From Minicystis rosea (GTDB lineage: Bacteria; Myxococcota_A; Polyangia; Polyangiales; Polyangiaceae), in assembly GCA_001931535.1 (NCBI GenBank), contig CP016211.1:15577501-15641500 (forward strand): a DNA stretch of 64,000 nt. The letters run 5' to 3'. Below, one piece after another: positions 7,682 through 17,079 of the stretch. The notes under the pieces are model-generated. The model worked only from the letters and a program-made list of their open reading frames with translations, searched no databases and was not told the DNA's origin. The stretch's first letter is position 1. Every line of letters begins with the position of its first letter. A program made the translations under genes and the position numbers.

Positions 7682-10600
7682 ATGCTGCGTGGAATCGACA
7701 TCTCCCACGGACAGGGCAACATCGACTGGGACAAGCTCGCCCCCCAGCTCGATTTCGTCTTCATCAAGGCGACACAGAGCTCGGGGCCGCAGTGGGCCGA
7801 CGGGCCGGTGTCCCGAACCTGCTTCGCCGACTCCAAGTTCAAGACCAACCGAGAGAAGGCCAAAGCACACAATCTCATACGCGGGTATTACCACTTTGCC
7901 ATTCCCAGCTACGTGGCATTCCACGATGCGCTGGACGCGGCCGGCGGCAAGGCGGTGAGCCCCAGCGATTACCAGAGCGACGCCGCCGAACAGGCCAATT
8001 TCTTTTGCGACACCGTGGGGGCGCTGGAGCCCGGCGAGCTCGATCTCGTCCTCGATCTCGAGGCTACCAAATACAGCCACGGCGATCACACGCTGAACGA
8101 CGAGGAGCGCCGAGAGCTCCAGGCCTGGACGGTCACCTTCATCGAGACGGTCCAGGCTCGGTATCCGGGCCGGACGGTGATCATCTACACGTACTCGGCC
8201 TTCGTGAAGAGCATGGTGTCGAGCGCGGCGCCCATGCCCCCTTCGATCCTCGCCTGCCCGCTATGGATAGCGGCCCTCTCCCACGGCACCACCGGGACGC
8301 CCCCGCAGAACACGGCGGAATGGGAGAGCTGGGCGACCACCGTCGACGGCAAGGGCTATAACCCCAGGCCGCCGGTCTGGCCCTCATGGGCCTTCTGGCA
8401 GTTCTCGTGGAAATCGCACCTCGACGGGATGCCGAGCGCCTCCACGGACGTCGACGCCGACCTCTTCTTTGGCAGCATGGCCGAGCTTCGGCGGTTCGCG
8501 CACCTCGATAGCATCGTCTACCCGCTCGATCAGGACGCGCCCGCGCACTATGCCGTCAACGAGGGTGGCGACGGTGGCTTCTTCCCCATCGGCGCCAACA
8601 ACTTCTGGCACGGCGGCATCCACCTCGACACCCGAGACCGGCTCCAGTCGGTGGCCGATGGCAAGCTCGTCGCTTATCGCGCCACCAAGAAGCCTCTCGA
8701 GATCACGCTGGGTGGCCAAAAGCTCCCGCTCTCCAGCGGCTTCATGCTCACGCACCACACGCGCTACACCCCGAAGGGCGCCAAGATCGACTTCTTCACG
8801 CTCTACGCGCATACGCAGCCCATCGATAGCTACACCGACGCCCAGAAAGAGGCGCCGCCCCCGCTCTTCAGCAAGCCCAAGATCGTCGTCAGCACCGCGG
8901 AGGACGGCCACGGCATGGCCGCGCGCGATGCCGCCGATCAAGGCACCATCCTCGGCGTCATCCCCAAGTGGGCCTATTTCGACGTCGTCCCGAACGCCAA
9001 AGCGAGCTGGAGCACCACCGCCAAGAAGGTGGTTTGGGGAGCCGTCTCCGGGTTCGCCGAAATCGAGACCCGCTCCCTCAAGATATCGGGCAACACCTAT
9101 CAATGCACCACGCTGGAGGACGCCCCCGCCGAGGCCCTGATGGGCCTCAACGTGCGCAATGCCTCCGCAGGCAAGAAGGTGATCCGCGTCGCTCCTCTCG
9201 GATCGAAGCTCGAGCTCAAGGACATGACCTCCGCGGTCCAGGGCGGCAAGCTCGTGGCCGGCTGGTACGAGCTGAGCGGCGGCGGCTGGGTCTGTATCCG
9301 CACCAGCGACTCGCCCACGGCCACACTCACCTTCACCCTGGATGGCGCCCAGCTCGACAAGGTCATAAAAGTCGATCGCCCCATCGCGCCCGGCATCGTC
9401 CTCGGATATCCCGGCCCGTATTTCACCAAAGAGAGCACGGTCCACGTCGAAATCTTCACCGCCGACGTCGGGTTCATGAAGAACCCCAAGGGCGACAAGG
9501 GCGGCCCCACCACGCTCAAGGTCCCTGCTGGCACGGTCTTCAAGAAACGCAAGGACTCGCCCGATGAGCTGATCCAGATCGACGCCCCGGCCGACGCGCA
9601 GATGCGCGTGATCAAGAAGGGCGATCCGTACCTCAAGGTCGAGGTCCTGGAATACGTGGGCTGGACCCAGCGGGACGCGCTCGGCGACTACAACTCGAGC
9701 ACTCGGAAATATACCCTTCAAGCCCCGCTCGAAACGCTCCTCCTCGGCGATCCCGAGACGGGCGAGCCCCTCACCATCAACGCCGCCCAGGGCACCAAGA
9801 TCACGTTCTACAAGCAGGACGGGGATCACCGGAAGGTCGGTTACCCCCTCTTGCAGAGCGAGCGTGAGCCGCGCACCGGCTTCGCCCTGCCCGTCGAGCT
9901 CGGCAAACCCAACTCCGCCAAGGACCGTTACACCCTCGCGGGCCCGCTGGCCACGTTGCACAAGGTCGACCCGACCACGCTCGTCGATTTCTCCGAGGAC
10001 GCCGGGAAGAACGCGGCGGATCTCTGGATTGACCTGCTCGTCACCCCCGATCCGGCCGTGTTCAAGGACGCGAGCGGCAAGATCTGGCAAGAGGCCGAAT
10101 TCGCCCCCGGCCAGAAGGGTTGGTTCCGGCAGGACGCACCGGGTATCAAACCATTCTCGGCCTACGATTGGCCGCGCTGGCAGCGCATCCAGGATTACGG
10201 CAACTTCAGCGACGATGGCCTCTGCGATGCGGCCGAGATCGTCGGTATCGTCGACACCGACGGCGACGGCGAGATGACCTCGACGGAGATCAAGCACGCC
10301 ATGCAGGACCCTCGATATACCGACAAATTCCGGTACCTCGCCTGCATGCACCCCACCGAGTGGGCCGGTGAGCTCAAAGGCATCGAACGGCTCGGCGGGC
10401 CGCCTTGGCACATCGGCAAGGAGATGCTCGACGCCACCAAGGACTACATCAAGAAGCTCGGCTACTGGGACGACCTCGCCGGCGCCGACCTGCCCTCGAA
10501 GACGAAGGTCTGGCACGTCCACCCCATCGCCTTTTTGGAGCACCTCCGCAAGCTGACGCTGCTCCCCACCGCGCCGGCCACCATCGTGCCCGCGCCGACC

Positions 10601-12322
10601 ACGGGTACGGAGGTGTTCCTCCTCTGCGGCCACAAGGTCGAGGACAACCCGCGCTGTGTGCGCGACAAGCTGGGCAAGCTCGAGGTCGTCGCCTCGGTGA
10701 GCAAGGGCAAAGACACCATCTCCGTCCTCCACCACGACAGCGCTGCTCCGTCGCCGGCCTCGCTCCAGATCAAGGGCCCGAACAACGCTCTCATCGAGGC
10801 CAAGGCCGGGACGACCGAGGGCGGCGACTACACCCAATACACCTTCGACGCCGAGCACACGGCGCCCGACAACTTCAACATCATCTCCGGCGAGTTCTGG
10901 CAACAGCTCTTCTTAGGCCGCACGTACCGCATCCAGAACCTGGCGCGCCCCGTCGACGTCATTGCCTATCCGACCCACAAGTGGAAGCTTGGCATCAAGT
11001 TCCCCGCCATGAAATCCCTCAAGGTGGGATCGAAGCTGGAGAAGCAGTCGATGGCCGTGGCCGGGCCCGGCTATTTCGGCGCCGCCAAGAAGACCACCCA
11101 CACCCTCGAGATCGAGAAGACCGGCTGGAAGAAGGTCAAAGAGACCACCAGCGTGGAGACCTCCAAGGCCACGGGCGTGGTGGTGACGAACAGCCAGATC
11201 GCCGTCATCAACCAGAACGTAGCCAAGCTCGAATACACCCAGGAGGCCGCGAGCAACAAGGTCGTCAGCGCCGTCTCGCTGAGCCGCGACAACGAGGATA
11301 TCTCCCTCAAGAAGGTGCCTGCCCTCAAGGCGCTCTTCTCCATCGTCGAGGTCGTCAACGACATCATGGGGGTGATCCGCGCCATCCAGGACAACGTCCC
11401 CAAGGTGGGTTGGTACGCGGAGGTCGAGGTCCAGGTCCTGCAAGGCAAGCTCGGCCTCGAGTGGCAATGGAAAGAGCACCGCGATCACCGCGCCTTCCTC
11501 TGGATGAAGGCCGGTATCGAGATGACGCTCTTCTCGATTTCGCTGGAGATCGGCGTCGGCGTCTCGGGTTGCAGCTTCAAGGCGCAGGTCTTCGCCAAGG
11601 TGGAGGGCGCCGTCGAGACCGCGCTCAGCGCCGAGCGGGTGAGCCCCGACGCCTGGGACGCGGTCCAGATCCCGCTCAAGGTCTCGATCACAGGCACCGT
11701 GGGGGCGCGCTTCGAGGCCGGCAATTTCATCAATGTCGAGGCCACGCTGGAGACGGCGCTCGAGGTGGAGGGCACCCTCAAGCTCAACACCTCGAAGGGC
11801 CTCGGCGCGTCGGTGTCGTTCACGTGGACGGGCCTCAAGGGCAAGATCAACGCATCCATCGGCAAAGGTGGCAGCCTCGGCAGCTACAGCGGCAGCCAGA
11901 CCTTCATCGACTCGGTCGATTTGGGCAGCTCCGAGTGGCCGAGCCCGGAGCCCTACAACCCCGAATACACCCCTCGCGCGCGGATCAAGGAGATCATCTC
12001 CGGCGAGGTCACGGGCTTTTGGAACGGCATCCAGGTCTACTCCGGTGACCGCGCCTGGAGCGACGACGAAATGGTCGAGAAGCTCACGAAGAAGATCGAC
12101 TCGCGTACCGACATCCGCCGCGATACCCGATCCATCGAAGGGCTGGTCAAGGACATCCGCCAGCGCCTCGACGGGAAGCGGAAGGACGGCGGCTTCTGGC
12201 GAGGAGAGTATATCGAAGGTGCGGCCTTCGATCGCTTCGTCTACAGCGGCGAGCTCGATGGCATCATGACCACGAGCTACGTCGACCCGTGCAAGGACAT
12301 GCTCAACAAGGTCGGTCCGTAG
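7682..12322 (+). CDS. Giant GH25 muramidase multidomain protein, 1546 aa
   Basis: The start at 7682 is chosen because the fold begins immediately (MLRGIDISHGQGNIDWDKL); an earlier ATG at 7669 is followed at once by a stop. Residues 1-230 form a GH25 (Chalaropsis-type) muramidase domain with DIS near the N-terminus, the catalytic DLVLDLEAT motif and a closing WAFWQFSW strand. Residues about 290-380 resemble an M23/LytM fold (HGGIH at 310-314, TLYAH near 375), but the metal-binding set is not canonical. A perfect EF-hand loop, DTDGDGEMTSTE, spans 858-869. The last about 400 residues are beta-rich and unassigned. There is no signal peptide, so delivery by an injection system or cell lysis is inferred. 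It is followed 8 bp later by a partner gene. Confidence 0.75.
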   Translation: MLRGIDISHGQGNIDWDKLAPQLDFVFIKATQSSGPQWADGPVSRTCFADSKFKTNREKAKAHNLIRGYYHFAIPSYVAFHDALDAAGGKAVSPSDYQSDAAEQANFFCDTVGALEPGELDLVLDLEATKYSHGDHTLNDEERRELQAWTVTFIETVQARYPGRTVIIYTYSAFVKSMVSSAAPMPPSILACPLWIAALSHGTTGTPPQNTAEWESWATTVDGKGYNPRPPVWPSWAFWQFSWKSHLDGMPSASTDVDADLFFGSMAELRRFAHLDSIVYPLDQDAPAHYAVNEGGDGGFFPIGANNFWHGGIHLDTRDRLQSVADGKLVAYRATKKPLEITLGGQKLPLSSGFMLTHHTRYTPKGAKIDFFTLYAHTQPIDSYTDAQKEAPPPLFSKPKIVVSTAEDGHGMAARDAADQGTILGVIPKWAYFDVVPNAKASWSTTAKKVVWGAVSGFAEIETRSLKISGNTYQCTTLEDAPAEALMGLNVRNASAGKKVIRVAPLGSKLELKDMTSAVQGGKLVAGWYELSGGGWVCIRTSDSPTATLTFTLDGAQLDKVIKVDRPIAPGIVLGYPGPYFTKESTVHVEIFTADVGFMKNPKGDKGGPTTLKVPAGTVFKKRKDSPDELIQIDAPADAQMRVIKKGDPYLKVEVLEYVGWTQRDALGDYNSSTRKYTLQAPLETLLLGDPETGEPLTINAAQGTKITFYKQDGDHRKVGYPLLQSEREPRTGFALPVELGKPNSAKDRYTLAGPLATLHKVDPTTLVDFSEDAGKNAADLWIDLLVTPDPAVFKDASGKIWQEAEFAPGQKGWFRQDAPGIKPFSAYDWPRWQRIQDYGNFSDDGLCDAAEIVGIVDTDGDGEMTSTEIKHAMQDPRYTDKFRYLACMHPTEWAGELKGIERLGGPPWHIGKEMLDATKDYIKKLGYWDDLAGADLPSKTKVWHVHPIAFLEHLRKLTLLPTAPATIVPAPTTGTEVFLLCGHKVEDNPRCVRDKLGKLEVVASVSKGKDTISVLHHDSAAPSPASLQIKGPNNALIEAKAGTTEGGDYTQYTFDAEHTAPDNFNIISGEFWQQLFLGRTYRIQNLARPVDVIAYPTHKWKLGIKFPAMKSLKVGSKLEKQSMAVAGPGYFGAAKKTTHTLEIEKTGWKKVKETTSVETSKATGVVVTNSQIAVINQNVAKLEYTQEAASNKVVSAVSLSRDNEDISLKKVPALKALFSIVEVVNDIMGVIRAIQDNVPKVGWYAEVEVQVLQGKLGLEWQWKEHRDHRAFLWMKAGIEMTLFSISLEIGVGVSGCSFKAQVFAKVEGAVETALSAERVSPDAWDAVQIPLKVSITGTVGARFEAGNFINVEATLETALEVEGTLKLNTSKGLGASVSFTWTGLKGKINASIGKGGSLGSYSGSQTFIDSVDLGSSEWPSPEPYNPEYTPRARIKEIISGEVTGFWNGIQVYSGDRAWSDDEMVEKLTKKIDSRTDIRRDTRSIEGLVKDIRQRLDGKRKDGGFWRGEYIEGAAFDRFVYSGELDGIMTTSYVDPCKDMLNKVGP

Positions 12323-12330
12323 GAGAACCC

Positions 12331-13107
12331 ATGATCGACCAGCCCATCTACCATCTTCGCCTCGTGATGCGCGGCTGCCTCGCGCGCGTGACCGTCAATG
12401 GCTTCCCCGTCGTGGCCATGAACACGCGCCGCCCCACGAGCGTGGGGCCACCCATCAACGCCTTCCTCGCCGGCGAGGGGAACGTGATTACCATTGAAGC
12501 GTTGCCTGCGCCCGGCGGCCCGCCCAACCCCCTGGAGGTCGAGATCCGCGGCTCGGTGGCGGCGTTCGCCGACGGTGACATCGTGGCGCCGGACGCTCCC
12601 GCGGAGATCGTCCTGCCCATCGATCTGCGCCGCGCCCTCGTCGGCAAGAAGCCCGAATTTCCCATGCGCGCGCTCTTCGTGTTCGACAACCCGGGCCCGG
12701 CCTTTCCTGCCCTGTTCCGCGAATCCGAGGTGATCGAAGACCTGGACCCCCTCTTCGACTACGCCATGCACCTCCGCTCTCTCGCCGCACAATCCGACGT
12801 GGGCGGGCTCGTGGCCGAGCTCGCGCCCAAGATGTGCGATTACGCGGCCGCCTATTACGAGACCGAAGACTCGATGCTGCAGCAGCTCCGCGACTTCCTC
12901 ACGGGGAGGATGTTCCCGGGCCCGATGGACGTCGATTTCGGCCGCGGCGACATCCTGCCCGTGCCTTGGTGCGGGGGCCGCATCTGGGAGCTCCGCTGCG
13001 CGCCCTCCGAGCCGCTCCTCCGTACCCAGCCGGACGGCGAGGGCGCCCGGCTCGAGATTCCCATTTACGTGGCCCTGGTCAACGGCGGCCTCAAGGTCGT
13101 TCGATAG
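12331..13107 (+). CDS. Hypothetical partner of the GH25 protein, 258 aa
   Basis: The ATG at 12331 follows a GGAGAA ribosome site and lies 8 bp after the upstream stop, so the two genes form a tight pair. The protein is soluble, with a beta-rich N-terminal half (YHLRLVMRGCLARVTVNGFPV) and a helical middle (residues about 135-190, with DYAAAYYETEDSMLQQLRDFL). No family is recognised. The pairing with a cell-wall-degrading multidomain protein makes an adaptor, chaperone or immunity role conceivable, but nothing in the sequence decides among these. Confidence 0.6.
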   Translation: MIDQPIYHLRLVMRGCLARVTVNGFPVVAMNTRRPTSVGPPINAFLAGEGNVITIEALPAPGGPPNPLEVEIRGSVAAFADGDIVAPDAPAEIVLPIDLRRALVGKKPEFPMRALFVFDNPGPAFPALFRESEVIEDLDPLFDYAMHLRSLAAQSDVGGLVAELAPKMCDYAAAYYETEDSMLQQLRDFLTGRMFPGPMDVDFGRGDILPVPWCGGRIWELRCAPSEPLLRTQPDGEGARLEIPIYVALVNGGLKVVR

Positions 13108-13177
13108 CAGCCTGTTTCTGCGGTGCGCTCCGATCAGGCTCGCGGCGTAATGTTGCTCGAGGATTCCGAATGGTCAT

Positions 13178-13924
13178 TCAGGGGCGCGAAGTCGACGCAA
13201 GCAGTTGCGTGAGTCTGTTGGCGTCTTCGACCCAGCTGAGACTCAAACAACCTCGGAGCTCACGGATCCTCAGACCTCGTCGAAAATCCTCGTCGTTCAT
13301 GCCCTCCAGTCGAGGACAGGACGCGACGCTGGGCGAGAAATGACGGGTTGGATCGAGGTTGTCCAGGACCCGATTGACGGCGGTCACCAACTGCACGAAC
13401 GGATGGACAGCAGCGAGCAATGCCTCGGAAAATGCTCGCAACAGGAATCGCACCGGCGGACAAACAACCAAAATCATTGCGCCACAAGGCACTTGATCGA
13501 GGAGGACGACGGTGTCCTCGTCGATACGGTCCACCGTCATTGCCGATTCTTCCCATGCCCACACCGTTTCCCGTGGGGAACCGTCGAGTAACGCGATCGC
13601 TGCACGAGTCCAACTCTGGTGCATGCCGATTTCATCGACCAAGTCAGTGGCGTCGTCGGCCGCAATGGTCACGCCATCCGCTTCGATGAAGAAGCCGCCG
13701 TAGTGCGCCCACGGAGCGAACGGCCCATCGTCTTCCACAAGATGCCGTATTCGACCTTCAACATCATCGAGCGTGGCGACATCGAAATAGACGGGAGGAT
13801 CATCGTCCTGACCCTGCAATAGTCGAAATGTGGCGGATGGAGTGCGGAGCGGCAGTTCTCGCCAAACGGCCAGTGTTGCTGCAGGAAGTTCAGGCATTGT
13901 CGGCGACACAACCCATTGCTCCAT
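13178..13924 (-). CDS. Hypothetical protein, about 248 aa
   Basis: Unrecognised soluble protein. The frame is open from 14008; starts at 13924 (MEQWVVSP) or 13897 (MPELPAAT) are the most plausible, and there is no strong ribosome site to decide. It is acidic, with segments such as VEGRIRHLVEDDGPFAPW and VLVDEIGMHQSWTRAAIALL-like helices, and a hydrophobic run (PCGAMILVVCPPVRFLL). It faces the GH25 operon convergently. An immunity role is possible from position alone, but that is speculative. Confidence 0.5.
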   Translation of the reverse strand: MEQWVVSPTMPELPAATLAVWRELPLRTPSATFRLLQGQDDDPPVYFDVATLDDVEGRIRHLVEDDGPFAPWAHYGGFFIEADGVTIAADDATDLVDEIGMHQSWTRAAIALLDGSPRETVWAWEESAMTVDRIDEDTVVLLDQVPCGAMILVVCPPVRFLLRAFSEALLAAVHPFVQLVTAVNRVLDNLDPTRHFSPSVASCPRLEGMNDEDFRRGLRIRELRGCLSLSWVEDANRLTQLLASTSRP

Positions 13925-14008
13925 CCTGGCCTGTCCACAAGAGGCTTCGGAGCTGCGGTCAGAGCATTTCGGGCGAATCCTGCCCGCGCACCGGCGTCGT
14001 CCAAGCAT

Positions 14009-14436
14009 AGATTACGGAATCGCGCACGGCGCCCCGTCACCCGCAACCTTGTCGGGCGCGCTCCCGCAATCGATTGGGAGGCTATCTGAAGGACTGCGTG
14101 GCCTGCGCGCTCGCGGCCGCCTCGGATGTCGGTTCAGGATTCGTGCTCATCTCACGATCATTCCAATGCCGGGGCTGTGCTCACGATGCGTCCCTTCATC
14201 GCCTCTCGTACGGGAACGACCCTTCGTTGCCAACGAAGATCATCTTGCCGCCTTCGAACCTCGGGCGATGCGCTCCCTCGCCACCAGCGCCGCAGCCCTC
14301 GGCGCGCGGAGCTGCGCGAGCGCGTCGGCCTCACCGCCGCTCGCAGCAGCACCCGCCGGGCCCCGCGCTCGCGGCTGCCGGCGTTTGCCGACGTCACCCG
14401 CAATCATCGCGGTGATCGCCTGACGTCGGCGCAGGC
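14009..14436. other. 428-bp gap without a supported gene
   Basis: No complete gene is supported. On the minus strand a short segment ends FEGGKMIFVGNEGSFPYERR followed by a stop near 14198; it reads like the C-terminus of a lost protein. No start or upstream domain remains. Confidence 0.3.
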
Positions 14437-14958
14437 TCACGGGCAGGACAGCGCGCACCACGACTTCGCTTCGGAGACGCAAGTGCTGTCCCAGCTCGTG
14501 GAGCAACAATACGTGTCCGACTTGCAGACCGTCGTGACGCACGCATCGCAACCCGTCTTGAGCTTCGTGCCCGTGGCGCACTCCGAGTGGGAGCAAGTGG
14601 AGCTCCCACCCGAGCTCGAGCTCGACGAGCTGCTCGAGCTCGATGCCCCGCACCACGCCTTCGCCTCGGAGACGCAAGTGCTGTCCCACTTCGTGGAGCA
14701 ACAATACGAGTCCGACTTGCAGACCGTCGTGACACACGCGTCGCAACCACTCTGGAGCTTCGCGCCCGTGGTGTACTCCGAATGGGGGCAGGTGGAGCCC
14801 GCATCGGATGCCGTCGCGCGCTCCTCGGCCACACCGAGGGGCTCGTCTGCGCCTTCGAGCGGCGCGGCGTCGACGAGGCAGCCCGCGAGGAGGCCGAGGG
14901 TCATCGGGATCGACGCGAGCAGGGCCAGGGTGTTTCGCATGTTCATCGCCGTCATCAT
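14437..14958 (-). CDS. Lipoprotein with duplicated cysteine-rich domain
   Basis: The signal peptide ends at GLLAGC (cysteine at about residue 27). The mature protein contains two nearly identical domains of about 48 residues. Each has the pattern C-x-HSE-x2-TG-x-KL-x2-GCDACVTTVCKSD-x-YCCST-x-WDSTCVSEAK-x-WC, with eight or more cysteines. A serine run of about 12 followed by GG links them. The repeat implies recent internal duplication, and the cysteines imply disulfide-rich, extracellular folds. This type of Cys-rich lipoprotein is common in large myxobacterial genomes. The start could also be the Met seven residues later. Function is unknown. Confidence 0.75.
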   Translation of the reverse strand: MMTAMNMRNTLALLASIPMTLGLLAGCLVDAAPLEGADEPLGVAEERATASDAGSTCPHSEYTTGAKLQSGCDACVTTVCKSDSYCCSTKWDSTCVSEAKAWCGASSSSSSSSSSSGGSSTCSHSECATGTKLKTGCDACVTTVCKSDTYCCSTSWDSTCVSEAKSWCALSCP

Positions 14959-15561
14959 CCTTGCGTGGGGAGGGGGCGCCGATCGCAGCGGTCGATCCGC
15001 CGCGCGGCGTCGGGCCCTTCAGCACCGGACGTGCCAGCACCGGAAGCTCGACGATGTAGGGAAATCAGCGCGCCGGCGGCGATGCGGCGTTCGTGCAACT
15101 GGACGAGCGGCGGTCGTTCAACTGGACAAGCGATGTCTGGCTGAACGTGGCGGACCTTCAGCTCGGGCAGCCGCGAGCGCGAGCGAGCGGACCCCGTCGA
15201 GCGCGCCGGCGCACCATCCCCGGTGCGCGCTCATGATGGCCCCCAACGCCATCGCTCGCGAGCCTCCGACGACGAGCTCCGTGCCGATGGGTTCTCGCCG
15301 CGGTGGGGCTCTTCGCTGCCAACGGGCGGGAGATGGTGCGGCTCCCCTTCTCGGCGAAGGATGTCGACGTCGTGCTGCGCGCGATCGAGGCCCGCGGCAT
15401 CCCGATCGAGCACGTCTGCGACCAGAGCCGTGCAGCGCGGCGCGGATGGGACGTCGTGACAACGGCAACGTCCGCCGCCGCACAACCGCCACAAATCATC
15501 CTCGATCCCTTCGCCGCCACGCGCCGGGACCGCCTCGCCCGCCGTGCATGGTGGTCGCGGC
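14959..15561 (+). other. 603-bp gap with possible partial coding segment
   Basis: No complete gene is recognised. From the GTG at 15303 a forward frame reads VGLFAANGREMVRLPFSAKDV and then DVVLRAIEARGIPIEHV, which looks like genuine protein, up to about 15500. It then runs out of frame into the protease gene. It may be the remnant of a PH-like or small soluble protein. Confidence 0.3.
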
Positions 15562-16185
15562 ATGCTCATCGCTCTCGTCCCTCGCTGGAAGCGCCTCTTC
15601 GTGCTCCTCGTCTTCGCCACCGCGGCATGGGTCGTTTGGCGCCGCCTCCACCCGTCCGTGCCATCGATCCTCGCGCACGGCGGAAAGGACATGCACGTAT
15701 TGCTCGCGGGAGCAGAGCCCTATTACCTGCAACGCGATCCGCGCTGGGCTGGGGACACGCTCGCCCCCACCCAACAGACCATGGCGGCGGTGGGCTGCCT
15801 CGTCTGCTCGCTGGCGATGGGCAGTGAAGCGCTGGGCGCGCCGGTCGCTCCCGGCGCGCTCAACCAGCGACTCGGCGCGAGCGGTGGGTACACGCGCGAG
15901 GCGCGGGTCATCTGGGAGAAGCTGTCTGCAGCGACCGGCGACGCCATCGGCGTCGTGGTGCACGCGCGGCCGCAGCACGCGATTCTGGACGAGGCGCTCG
16001 AACGCGGGGAGCTGCCTGTGGTGAAGTTCACCTTGCCCAGCGGCGCCCCCCATTGGGTGCTCGTGGTCGGGAAAGAGGGAGACGAGTATCTCGTCAAAGA
16101 CCCTCTGGTGACGGATCGAACGATCGTGAAGCTCAGTCGTCGCGCGACCTCGATCGAGTCGGTGCGGGTGCTGCGCCGGCGGTGA
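15562..16185 (+). CDS. C39-like cysteine peptidase, membrane-anchored
   Basis: The ATG at 15562 (MLIALVPRWKRLFVLLVFATAAWVV) supplies an N-terminal signal anchor. The rest matches the peptidase C39-like fold: YYLQRDPRWAGDTLAP, the cysteine region MAAVGCLVCSLAMG, the histidine region HWVLVVGKEGDEYLVKDPL with His and Asp. These enzymes cleave peptides, often after double-glycine leaders, or act on cell-wall-linked substrates. The anchor places the active site outside the cytoplasm. No transporter or leader-peptide gene is adjacent, so bacteriocin processing is not implied. Convergent with the next lipoprotein gene (13-bp gap). Confidence 0.7.
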   Translation: MLIALVPRWKRLFVLLVFATAAWVVWRRLHPSVPSILAHGGKDMHVLLAGAEPYYLQRDPRWAGDTLAPTQQTMAAVGCLVCSLAMGSEALGAPVAPGALNQRLGASGGYTREARVIWEKLSAATGDAIGVVVHARPQHAILDEALERGELPVVKFTLPSGAPHWVLVVGKEGDEYLVKDPLVTDRTIVKLSRRATSIESVRVLRRR

Positions 16186-16198
16186 TGCGTTCGCCTCG

Positions 16199-16696
16199 CT
16201 ACAGGTGCCCGCACCCGTGGCCGCACATCCAGTTGTGGCAGTCCATCAGGTAACACGCGGCCTCGGTGCCCGTCGCACACGGGGCGCCGCACTGAGCCCA
16301 GCACTGCGCCTCGTCCGTGCAGCCGCGCATGCAGTCGAGCCATGCCGCGCACGTCGCGTCGGCGAGGCAATCGTTGATCGACGTCGTGTCGTTGCAACAC
16401 CGGCACGAGCACGCGAAGCAGCCCTCGCCCTCGGGGAACACGTCCGACGTGCTGCACACGGCGCCCGTCGCGCTGCATACGTGCGCGAGCGTCGCGGGCC
16501 CGCCGCCCGTGGTCGCGTTGGGAGGCTCGTCACCCGGCCCTTCGAGCGTGCCGCCTTCGCCGCGGGTCCCGCCGGCACCGCCGCTGCCGCCGCCGATCAC
16601 GGTGGTGCTACACCCGAGCGCGAGGAACGCCGCCGAGGTGAACGCGACGAAGACGAGGGCGCGTGCGCGAACGACATCCAGAGTGCCTGCGAGCAT
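16199..16696 (-). CDS. Cysteine-rich lipoprotein, 165 aa
   Basis: The start at 16696 gives a lipoprotein signal (ALVFVAFTSAAFLALGC, lipidated Cys29). The frame is open much further upstream only because it overlaps the P450 relic in another frame. A Gly/Glu-rich linker (residues about 34-66) leads to a domain with about 18 cysteines, such as GCFACSCRCC and CWAQCGAPC, ending CGHGCGHL. Likely a disulfide-rich surface protein. No family name is assigned. Confidence 0.7.
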   Translation of the reverse strand: MLAGTLDVVRARALVFVAFTSAAFLALGCSTTVIGGGSGGAGGTRGEGGTLEGPGDEPPNATTGGGPATLAHVCSATGAVCSTSDVFPEGEGCFACSCRCCNDTTSINDCLADATCAAWLDCMRGCTDEAQCWAQCGAPCATGTEAACYLMDCHNWMCGHGCGHL

Positions 16697-16799
16697 GCCG
16701 CGCCGCCAGGCAAGCGCTCGGCCAGCACCTGGATGACGCAGAATCTCGGGGATTTCGAGGGTGCACGCTCGGGTGCGCGTGCCGATGTGGCGCACGCTG

Positions 16800-17073
16800 G
16801 GCCACCCGTCGCGGTAGGGGGACGGAATGTGCGCTGTCGGTCGTCCAGCCGTTGGCCTGCGCGAGGTGCTCGCGCGGCAGACCGAGCAGATCGACGATGA
16901 AGTTGCCAGGGAAGGCGATGGCGAAGGACTCGACCCTCTCCGCCCGGCCTTTCGCGACGAACCCGTCCACGAGCCCTTCGGCGAGCCCGCGGAGGATCGG
17001 CTCGAACGTGGCCAGCCGGCGGAGCGAGAGGGCTTGGGTGACGAGGGCGCGCTGGTGGGGGCGCCGGCGGATG
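16800..17073 (-). pseudogene. Cytochrome P450 fragment
   Basis: Reading the minus strand from about 17073 gives RRRPHQRALVTQALSLRRL, then ATFEPILRGLAEGLVDGFV, then FPGNFIVDLLGLPREHL. This is the C-helix to F-helix region of bacterial P450s (H/R-LRxLVTxAxS followed by the membrane-distal helices). The haem-binding cysteine region, the I-helix and the N-terminus are absent, and the frame degenerates into the lipoprotein upstream region. It is about 90 residues of an enzyme of about 400, so it cannot function. Confidence 0.6.
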
Positions 17074-17079
17074 GGGGCG

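Noticed and set aside
8384..10903. Very long antisense reading frame across the GH25 gene
   Set aside because: It is the codon-bias shadow of the plus-strand gene: the GC-rich third position removes stops on the other strand. It has no domains and is Asp/Arg/Val repetitive.
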